Source: an uncultured Verrucomicrobiota bacterium (GTDB lineage: Bacteria; Verrucomicrobiota; Kiritimatiellia; RFP12; UBA1067). Taken from it: a stretch of DNA of 5,321 bases. Positions 1 through 5,321 of the stretch are shown here, piece after piece. Location of the stretch: assembly GCA_946615875.1 (NCBI GenBank), contig CAMOIK010000126.1:1-5321 (forward strand), given 5' to 3'. Made by a program: the position numbers and the translations under genes. Under the pieces are notes generated by a model. It worked only from the letters and a program-made list of their open reading frames with translations, made no database searches and was not told where the DNA came from. Each line of letters starts with the position of its first letter. Positions within the stretch are counted from its first letter, which is position 1.

Positions 1-3000
1 AGCGCCCAATCTACGCACCATGCGCGGCACATATGCCAGCCGAGGCCCGCGAGGACTCCGGGGCGGTTCACGTCGCGATCCTGCGCCGTGCGCTGGCGAG
101 CGTAGTCGGCGCCGTCGCACTCAATGCCGGCGACGTAGCCGTCCGGCCGGTCTTGGCGGCGCAGTGCGATATCGATGCGATAGCCTCCGCGCCCGACGCG
201 CCTATCGACCCCGTAGCCCTCCCCGGCGAGGAAGGCGGCCACGGCGTCCGCGAAGGCGTCGCCGCCCTCGCCGCCACCCTTCGCGGCGGCGCGCGGCGCG
301 GATGGCGAGACGGGCGCGGCGGCGGCGTTTTCCGCGCCGACGCGCTCCGCGTATTCGAGGAACGCCTTGAGGTGCGCGGCGCCCACCGCCTTTGTGCGCC
401 CGCCTTCGCCCGCGTCGATCTGCGAGGCGCGGATGGAGGAGAACACGACTATCTGCTCCTTCGCCCTCGTGACCGCGACGTTGAGGCGGCGTTCGCCGCC
501 CGCCAGGTTGAGCGGGCCGAAGTTCATGGTGAAGCGCCCTTCCTCGTCGGGCGCGTAGCCTATGGAAAAGAGTATCACGTCGCTCTCGTCGCCCTGCACG
601 TTCTCCAGGTTCTTCACGAAGTACGCTCCCTCGCCATCCTCCGGCAGCAACCGCTCCAGTTCTGGGTCGGCGGCGCGGCGCTCCTCCAGCATCGTCCTGA
701 TCAACTTCTGCTGCGGCATGGAGAACGTGACGATGCCGATGGAGCGGCGGCGGGCGCCGCCGCCGCGCACCTTCTCGCAGACGTAATCGACCAGCGCCCT
801 GGCCTCCGGCTCGTTCACGCGGATTTTCCCGCCGGTCCGCGCGAAGCATCCGCCGGGCACGAACTTGAATTTGACGCCGAGCGAGGGCGAGAACGAGGCG
901 GCGGGGAAGGTGCACAGGCGGTTTGAGTAGTAGTGCTCGTTGCTGAACGCTATCAGCGACTCGTGGCGGCTGCGGTAGTGCCAGTCGAGCCGGGCGGAAT
1001 ACACTCCGGCGGCGAGGCACTCGTCCAGGATGCTCTCCTGGTCGGCCGCCACCTCCTCTTCCTCGTCCTCTTCGCCGTCGCCCTCGCCCTTCTGGAAGAA
1101 GCTCGTCGGCGGCATCTGGCGGGGATCGCCCACGACTATCGCCTGCTTGCCGCGCGCCAGCGCGCTTATCGCGTCCCAGACGGGGATCTGCGAGGCTTCG
1201 TCGAACACCACCAGGTCGAAAGGCGGCGACTCCAGCGGCAGATACTGCGCGACGGAAAGCGGGCTCATCAGGAAGCATGGCTTGAGCGCCGGGAGGATCG
1301 TGCGCGACTCCGCGATGAACTGGCGCACCGCCTTGCGCCGCGTCTTCTTGCCGCATTCGCGCCTGACCATGCCGAGTTCGGCGTCGGCGTCGCGGGAGGC
1401 GCCGGCGCGATGCGGCAGCGAAGCGGCGAGGCGCGCGACGACGGCGAGGCGGGCGAGGCCGGTGCATTTGGCGTCCAGCTCGCGGAAACGCGCCACCCTC
1501 TCGTCCTGGCCCAGACCCGAAAACTCCGCCAGTTCCGGCGAATGCGAAAGTATCGCCGAAAGCATCTTGGCGGCGTATGCGGCGTCGAACGCGCGAACGG
1601 CGTCCGCGCAGTCGGCGCCACGCTCCGCGATGAAAACGGCGAACGCGCCCGCGCCCAGCGCCGCCGCGCGCCCGGCCGCCTTGCGCCAGCGCATCACGTT
1701 GCGGAGTTCGCCGACGCGATCGGCCAGCCGTTCGCAGGAAAGCGCGAGCTCGCCCAGCGACATCGCGCCGACGTCGTCGGCGGTGAAGCGCGCGTATTCG
1801 CCGAGAGCCGCCTCGAACGCCGCCCTCTTCACGTCGGCCGACGCCGCGGCCTCGCGCACGCCCTCCGGCGCCTCCGCCGTCTCGTCGATGCCGCAGCCGG
1901 CCTTTTCGCGGAAGGCGCGTTCGAGCGCCACCAGTTCGCGCATCACCGGCAAGTCGCGCACGAGGCTTGCGGCGTCGGGGCGCGAGGCGCCAGGACGGAC
2001 GAAACCCGACATCTCGCGGGCGATGGCGCGGCCGCCGAAAAAGCGCAGCGGCCAAACGCGGCGAGAGTTCGCTTCAAGACGGCCCGCAAGAGAATCCAGA
2101 TCCAGCTCCGCAAGTCTGTCCAGACGGTAGGAGCGAAGCCCCTCGGCGAGCGCGGCATGGCGCTCGCGCATTTCGAGAAGCTCCTTCAGCAGTCCGGGCG
2201 TGTTCCGGCCTGACGCGTCGAAGAAGCGCCTGCTCGCCTTCCCGGACGCCTTCAACGCGCCAAGCACCGCGCCGAGCGCACAGCCGCCGCCGACGGCATC
2301 GCCGACGCGCATCGCGTCGCCGCGCACGGATATGCCGAGCGGCGGCAGCACGCCATCCAGCGCCGCCGCCAACGCGCGCGCCGCCGCCGACAGCGAACGC
2401 GCCGCCGCCGCCAGAGCGCTTTCGAGATCCGGCGACCAGGCGTCGGCCTTCAAGCCAGGCGTGGCGGCGAGCGCGTCCGCGGAGACTTCGCGATATGCGT
2501 TCTGCAGATCGCGGACCGCCTGGCGGGCGGCGAGATAGTCGTCCCGCTCCTGCGTCAGGCAGTCGGCGTCGATCAGCCCGGGGCGCGCTTCCCCGCCGTC
2601 GCGTATGGCCGCGGCGAAGCAGTCGTAGGCGGTCAGGCCGTTGGGATGGACGCTGTGCAGGGCCTTCACGTAGGCGTCAAGCTCGGCGCGGCATCGCATC
2701 AGGTCGGCAAGGGCGCGGTCTCGCTCGGCCGGCTCGGACGCCTCAGGCACGTCCAGCGCCTCCTTTATCTGCGCGTAGAACCTGGCCTTCTCGGTCTTGT
2801 TGGAATGCAGCTCCAGGCAGAACGGCGCCAGCCCCGCGCGGTCGAGGCGAGTCTTCACCACGTCGAGCGCCGCCTTCTTCTCGGATACGAACAGGACTCT
2901 GCGGCCCTTGGCCAGATTGTGCGCGATGATGTTCGTGATCGTCTGCGACTTGCCGGTGCCGGGCGGCCCGTGCAGCACGAACGTCTTGCCCGCCTCGGAA

Positions 3001-4010
3001 TACAGCACCGCCGCGAGCTGCGAAGAATCGCAGCCGACAGGGCAGAAGAGATCGCCAGGCTCAGCGTGGCGCGCCACTTCATCGACAGGGAAGACTTCCA
3101 CGCCGTCGTCGAAGTTCCCTCCGCCAGCAGCCAGATGGTTCACGAGGCGGTTGCGGCGCAGCTCTCCGGACTTGGCGGTCAGCTCACGCCACATCACGAA
3201 CTTGCCGAACGAGAAGCAGCCGAGCGCGGCTTCCTCCATGACGCCCCACCCCTCGCGGCCCTTCACGCTCTCGCGGAAGGCGCCAAGCACGCGCGCCACG
3301 TCCACGCCGGACGCGTCCGCAGGCAGGGCCTCCAGTCCGTCCGGGACGATGCCGAACTGCGACCGCAGGAACTCCAGCAGCGTCGTGTTCACCGTCGTCT
3401 CTTCGTCCAGGCGGCGGAGCTTCACGCCGTCCGCCATCGATGAGCGCTGCAGCCCGACGGGCATTAGCAGGATCGGCGCGCGGTATGCCTTGCGGTTCGC
3501 GCCGCAGCCCGCCTCCATCCACTGGAGCTCGCCAATCGCCAGGAAGAGCGTGTTCGCCCCTGTCTCCTCCTGCCCGGTTCGCGCATCGTGCATCAGGTCG
3601 GAAAGACGGCGGCCCAGCTCGCGCGGCGACAGCGCCGCGCAGAGGCGGTTCGCCGCGAGCTCCGCTTCCGCCGCGCCGCGGCAGTCTGCCGTCGCCATGC
3701 GCCCCGCCGCGAGGTCGGCGAGAGCCTGTTCGCCGAGCGTCTCGGCGATAGATCGGATGGCCACCGGGCGGTTGGCCGCCAGCGCGTCCTCCAGCGCGGC
3801 CACGTCCGGCGGCACGAGACGAATCGTCTGGCGGGACGAACGCGGCATGTTGAGGAGGCGGTTGCGCGCGGAAAAGTCCAGCAGCTTCTGCCCCCAGCGC
3901 TCGATGCGCAGGCTCGCGCGCCGCTCCATGTCGCCGGCGCCGACGCCCGCCCCGGTCTCTTCACTCTGCTTGTGCATCGCGCCGCGCTCTGTGGTTTCGT
4001 CGTTTTCCAT
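1..4010 (-). CDS. DUF4011 / SF1 helicase / Vsr-like nuclease fusion protein (3' end cut by window edge)
   Basis: At least 1336 codons are open from ATG 4010-4008 to the left edge, with no stop or frameshift. Residues 34-190 look like DUF4011: 'RWGQKLLDFSARNRLLNM' from residue 38 and 'YRAPILLMPVGL' at 176-187. SF1 helicase motifs follow in order: Walker A GPPGTGKS 348-355; motif Ia VLFVSEKKAALDVV 372-385; 'FLMSPLSVAQYL' 913-924; Walker B VVFDEASQIP 934-943; motif III VGDPRQMPP 960-968; motif IV HYRSRHESL 1011-1019; motif V VQGDESDVIL 1138-1147; motif VI RRLNVAVTRAK 1174-1184. A linker rich in Ala, Pro and Gly (about 1225-1251) leads to a Vsr-like/REase_MTES_1575-type nuclease with YRIDIA 1277-1282, GIECDG 1295-1300 and DRD 1311-1313. 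Expected role: cytoplasmic ATP-dependent helicase or translocase joined to a nuclease, by family similarity probably anti-phage defence ('Hhe' type). A DUF3320 domain may follow beyond the edge. ATG 4010 is preferred because a promoter and a purine-rich leader precede it; Met12 and Met28 are alternatives. Domain identity is secure; the defence role is inferred. Confidence 0.93.
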   Translation of the reverse strand, partial: MENDETTERGAMHKQSEETGAGVGAGDMERRASLRIERWGQKLLDFSARNRLLNMPRSSRQTIRLVPPDVAALEDALAANRPVAIRSIAETLGEQALADLAAGRMATADCRGAAEAELAANRLCAALSPRELGRRLSDLMHDARTGQEETGANTLFLAIGELQWMEAGCGANRKAYRAPILLMPVGLQRSSMADGVKLRRLDEETTVNTTLLEFLRSQFGIVPDGLEALPADASGVDVARVLGAFRESVKGREGWGVMEEAALGCFSFGKFVMWRELTAKSGELRRNRLVNHLAAGGGNFDDGVEVFPVDEVARHAEPGDLFCPVGCDSSQLAAVLYSEAGKTFVLHGPPGTGKSQTITNIIAHNLAKGRRVLFVSEKKAALDVVKTRLDRAGLAPFCLELHSNKTEKARFYAQIKEALDVPEASEPAERDRALADLMRCRAELDAYVKALHSVHPNGLTAYDCFAAAIRDGGEARPGLIDADCLTQERDDYLAARQAVRDLQNAYREVSADALAATPGLKADAWSPDLESALAAAARSLSAAARALAAALDGVLPPLGISVRGDAMRVGDAVGGGCALGAVLGALKASGKASRRFFDASGRNTPGLLKELLEMRERHAALAEGLRSYRLDRLAELDLDSLAGRLEANSRRVWPLRFFGGRAIAREMSGFVRPGASRPDAASLVRDLPVMRELVALERAFREKAGCGIDETAEAPEGVREAAASADVKRAAFEAALGEYARFTADDVGAMSLGELALSCERLADRVGELRNVMRWRKAAGRAAALGAGAFAVFIAERGADCADAVRAFDAAYAAKMLSAILSHSPELAEFSGLGQDERVARFRELDAKCTGLARLAVVARLAASLPHRAGASRDADAELGMVRRECGKKTRRKAVRQFIAESRTILPALKPCFLMSPLSVAQYLPLESPPFDLVVFDEASQIPVWDAISALARGKQAIVVGDPRQMPPTSFFQKGEGDGEEDEEEEVAADQESILDECLAAGVYSARLDWHYRSRHESLIAFSNEHYYSNRLCTFPAASFSPSLGVKFKFVPGGCFARTGGKIRVNEPEARALVDYVCEKVRGGGARRRSIGIVTFSMPQQKLIRTMLEERRAADPELERLLPEDGEGAYFVKNLENVQGDESDVILFSIGYAPDEEGRFTMNFGPLNLAGGERRLNVAVTRAKEQIVVFSSIRASQIDAGEGGRTKAVGAAHLKAFLEYAERVGAENAAAAPVSPSAPRAAAKGGGEGGDAFADAVAAFLAGEGYGVDRRVGRGGYRIDIALRRQDRPDGYVAGIECDGADYARQRTAQDRDVNRPGVLAGLGWHMCRAWCVDWA

Positions 4011-4021
4011 TGTCTCTGCCG

Positions 4022-4027
4022 CCTTCC
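4022..4027 (-). promoter_or_regulatory. Weak purine-rich ribosome binding site of the helicase gene
   Basis: On the minus strand GGAAGG (4027-4022) lies 11 bases before ATG 4010, with AGAGACA in between. The match to Shine-Dalgarno is imperfect and the spacing is slightly long. It still supports ATG 4010 better than the in-frame ATGs at 3977 or 3929, which have only GC-rich coding-like sequence upstream. Confidence 0.45.
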
Positions 4028-4041
4028 AGTGTAGCCTTGCT

Positions 4042-4050
4042 ATTATACCA
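4042..4050 (-). promoter_or_regulatory. Extended -10 promoter for the helicase-nuclease gene
   Basis: The minus strand reads TGGTATAAT: a perfect TATAAT (4047-4042) preceded by the TGn element of extended -10 promoters. It sits in a short AT-rich island inside very GC-rich DNA. No TTGACA-like -35 is present at the usual 17-base distance (about 4065-4070 is GC only), which is typical of extended -10 promoters. The predicted start is near 4035, giving a leader of about 25 bases. The T6 run of the preceding terminator (4083-4078) would lie at about -43 to -48, where it might act as an UP-like element; that part is inference. Confidence 0.65.
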
Positions 4051-4077
4051 TAATTTTCACGCCGCGCGGCCAGGGCG

Positions 4078-4121
4078 AAAAAAGGCGGCTTTGGGAAAGA
4101 GAGGTGGAACCCAAAGCCGCC
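4078..4121 (-). terminator. Rho-independent terminator of the right-hand gene
   Basis: On the minus strand, GGCGGCTTTGGG (4121-4110 when transcribed) and CCCAAAGCCGCC (4095-4084) form a perfect 12-bp stem with a 14-base loop. TTTTTT follows at once (4083-4078). There is no T run on the other side, so it should act only in the minus direction. It lies 119 bases past the TAA of the probable surface protein and before the helicase promoter, so it separates the two transcripts. The loop is larger than usual, but the stem and T tract are classic. Confidence 0.9.
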
Positions 4122-4138
4122 GCGTCCCATACGGACGC
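4122..4138 (-). other. Small hairpin next to the terminator
   Basis: GCGTCC (4122-4127) and GGACGC (4133-4138) are exact inverted complements around a 5-base loop. The hairpin abuts the base of the terminator stem, so the 3' end of the right-hand transcript would carry two stacked hairpins. It may protect the mRNA end or be incidental in GC-rich DNA. A weaker 5-bp pair (TTCCG 4167-4171 with CGGAA 4180-4184) lies further upstream in the same untranslated tail. Confidence 0.45.
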
Positions 4139-4195
4139 CAAATCGAAAATTTCCTATCGCCGTTCCTTCCGGCGCGAAGCGGAATGTCGCTTTAT

Positions 4196-4258
4196 CTCAG
4201 CCTCTTGCCTCCTGCCTTCTATCTCTCGCCTCTTCCCTTTTACCTTTCCACTTCCACG
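4196..4258. repeat. Degenerate tandem heptanucleotide array (7-base period)
   Basis: On the plus strand the bases fall into seven-base units: TCTTGCC (4203), TCCTGCC (4210), TTCTATC (4217), TCTCGCC (4224), TCTTCCC (4231), TTTTACC (4238) and TTTCCAC (4245). Weaker flanking units are CTCAGCC (4196) and TTCCACG (4252). In the six units from 4203 to 4244, positions 1 (T) and 7 (C) never vary, and positions 4 and 6 each vary once. The transcribed minus strand is a purine tract of the form GGnnAGA. The array overlaps the end of the right-hand gene: one unit supplies its TAA stop and the next part of its last Val-Glu-Arg codons. It resembles the short tandemly repeated repetitive (STRR) heptamers known from cyanobacteria in form, not in sequence. 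Its function is unknown. Confidence 0.7.
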
Positions 4259-5321
4259 CGGTAGAAGCCTTTGGCGCCTTCGATGCGCTCGCTGCTGGTC
4301 CAGACCGTCACACCGGCATCGCGGTCGATGGCGGTAGTGCCGGCGACGGGCGTCTCCTCGCCGCCAAGCGTCTTCATGCGATAGACGGGATAGAGCTTGT
4401 CGCGCGCGGCGTCGGCGAGGTCTTCGCGCACTCCGTTGAAGGAAATCCGCAGCCGCCCTTCATCGTCGAAGCGGATGTCCGTCACGTTGAACGGCTCGTC
4501 GGTCTCGGGGTCGAGGCCGGCCACATACACGTCGCCGACCGTGTAGCCCAGCGCGCGGCGGCGCCCGGACGGGAACGGCGCACTGGGCACCTTGGCGAAG
4601 CCGTGCGCCTCCAGCCACGCGACAGGCACCCCGTCGATCTCCGCCATGCTCTCGGCGTATTCGGGCTCGTAGCCCACAGACGTCTTGATCACGTCGTCGA
4701 TGCGGACGGTGCCGCGAACTTCCAGACCGCTTATGCGCACGGGCGACGATGCGCCGGCGGCCTGCGCCGCCGCGCCCACGCGGTGCCACGCGCCGCCCTT
4801 CTCGCCGGCCGCATACGGCGAATGCAGACCGAGCGCCGTCTCGCAGGTGCGGCCGTTCACGCCCACGAGCGCGAACGTCTCGCCGGCGTCGTTCGTCGCA
4901 AGCTCGAAACTCATCCTCAGCCACTGCCCGTTCTCGTAGGTGGCGTCGTCAAGCCGCACCCACTCGCGCTCGCCGCTCGCATTGCGGCACAGCAGCTTCA
5001 GCGCCCCGGCGGAATCGCAGCAGACGGCCAGCAGCGCCGCCTCGTCGATCTCGTCGCTCTCGTCCGCCGAGCGGCGCCGCACCGTCACCATCATCTCCAG
5101 CCTGTCGCTCCCGTTCGTGGTGCACGCGAATTCCCGCCGGACGCCCGTATCGACATCCAGCACCTGCGCGTGCGCATCCCGTGGCATCGGCCACCCGGCG
5201 GGCGACGGCGCCGCATACGCCGCCGCCACCACTTCGCCGCTGCCGCTCCACGCGCCGACGCCGCCCTCCTCCACAAGCGCACCGACCTTGTACGTCTCGA
5301 ACCCGTCCGCCTCGTCGATCG
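4240..5321 (-). CDS. Probable exported beta-sandwich (LamG/jelly-roll-like) protein, 3' part only
   Basis: 359 codons are visible, open from the right edge (first full codon 5319-5317) to TAA 4242-4240. A GTG at 5274 is not the likely start, because the frame upstream already reads like domain sequence ('ADGFETYKVGAL'). In visible numbering, residues 5-220 alternate hydrophobic and polar residues with many Gly, Asp and Thr, as in concanavalin/LamG-like lectin folds. Landmarks are 'GVGAWSGSGEVVAAAY' near 20-35, 'RLEMMVTVRR' 73-82, 'QWLRMSFEL' 132-140 and 'IDDVIKTSVGYEP' 207-219. A C-terminal module follows: 'GVPVAWLEAHGF' 230-241, 'VYVAGLDPETDEPF' 264-277, and a final beta domain ending 'GFYRVEVER'. 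It resembles the 'WLxxYG ... EYVAGTDP' tails of large secreted Verrucomicrobiota/Kiritimatiellae proteins, with the usual Asp/Gly-rich calcium loop replaced by 'PSGRRRALGYTVGD'. Signal peptide and catalytic or adhesive domains, if any, lie outside the window. The ligand is unknown. It ends in a heptad array and its own terminator. Confidence 0.85.
   Translation of the reverse strand, partial: IDEADGFETYKVGALVEEGGVGAWSGSGEVVAAAYAAPSPAGWPMPRDAHAQVLDVDTGVRREFACTTNGSDRLEMMVTVRRRSADESDEIDEAALLAVCCDSAGALKLLCRNASGEREWVRLDDATYENGQWLRMSFELATNDAGETFALVGVNGRTCETALGLHSPYAAGEKGGAWHRVGAAAQAAGASSPVRISGLEVRGTVRIDDVIKTSVGYEPEYAESMAEIDGVPVAWLEAHGFAKVPSAPFPSGRRRALGYTVGDVYVAGLDPETDEPFNVTDIRFDDEGRLRISFNGVREDLADAARDKLYPVYRMKTLGGEETPVAGTTAIDRDAGVTVWTSSERIEGAKGFYRVEVER

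Noticed and set aside
1627..1698. Possible membrane segment in the helicase protein (Ala-rich stretch ending 'GAGAFAVFIAE')
   Set aside because: It is short, flanked by charged residues, and lies within a helical cytoplasmic insertion, so a soluble helix is more likely.
202..2055. Minus-strand open frame of 617 codons inside the helicase gene
   Set aside because: Its product is extremely rich in Arg, Gly and Ala with no domain motifs. The overlapping minus frame contains helicase motifs II-VI in perfect order, so this is a GC-driven shadow.
933..2213. Plus-strand open frame of 426 codons, and similar ones at 33-926, 1030-2130, 1967-2929, 2646-3443 and 2797-4053
   Set aside because: All lie antisense to the helicase gene, have Arg/Ala/Ser/His-skewed products without recognisable motifs, and lack their own promoter or clear ribosome site.
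1..4010. Possible frameshift or pseudogene in the long helicase frame
   Set aside because: Walker A, Walker B, motifs III-VI and the nuclease residues were all placed in the same frame from ATG 4010 by codon counting, and no stop or shift was found.
4196..4258. CRISPR-like array
   Set aside because: Units are only 7 bases, contiguous and degenerate, with no spacers and no cas genes nearby.
4010..4264. Plus-strand open frame of 84 codons across the intergenic region
   Set aside because: It runs backwards through the promoter, terminator stem and heptad array, with a low-complexity Ser/Leu/Pro product dictated by the repeat.
4240..5274. GTG at 5274 as the start of the right-hand gene
   Set aside because: The frame stays open to the window edge and the upstream residues continue the beta-domain sequence. 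No ribosome site or signal peptide follows the GTG, so the gene starts outside the window.

Overview
The window is GC-rich bacterial DNA carrying two genes, both on the minus strand and both cut by a window edge. The better guess for the source is a Verrucomicrobiota-type bacterium, perhaps the Kiritimatiellae, probably from a metagenome. This rests on the style of the right-hand gene: a beta-rich, probably exported protein with a degenerate 'WLExxGF ... VYVAGLDPETDEPF' C-terminal module ending in 'GFYRVEVER'. Codons strongly favour G or C in the third position, which opens many long, arginine-rich false reading frames on both strands.

Reading in the direction of transcription (right to left), 5321-4240 is the 3' part of a large probable surface or secreted protein with a LamG/jelly-roll-like region. 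Its last codons and TAA stop lie inside a degenerate tandem array with a 7-base period (4196-4258). The untranslated tail then runs into a small hairpin and a textbook rho-independent terminator (4121-4078, with a perfect 12-bp stem and a T6 run). About 30 bases further on is an extended -10 promoter (TGGTATAAT, 4050-4042), which should start a new short-leader transcript.

From 4010 to the left edge there is one uninterrupted frame of at least 1336 codons. It encodes a DUF4011-type N-terminal domain, a split superfamily 1 helicase with motifs I, Ia, II, III, IV, V and VI all visible, and a C-terminal Vsr-like (REase_MTES_1575-type) nuclease domain. The left edge cuts the gene just after the nuclease core, so any DUF3320 domain and the stop codon are not visible. 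This architecture matches single-protein helicase-nuclease proteins found in bacterial defence islands (the 'Hhe' type, DUF4011-helicase-Vsr-DUF3320). Defence is therefore the leading hypothesis, but nothing else in the window confirms it.

The two genes look functionally unrelated and separately transcribed. The 229-base gap between them holds the heptad array, two or three hairpins and the promoter. No tRNA, rRNA, CRISPR array, insertion sequence or attachment site was seen.
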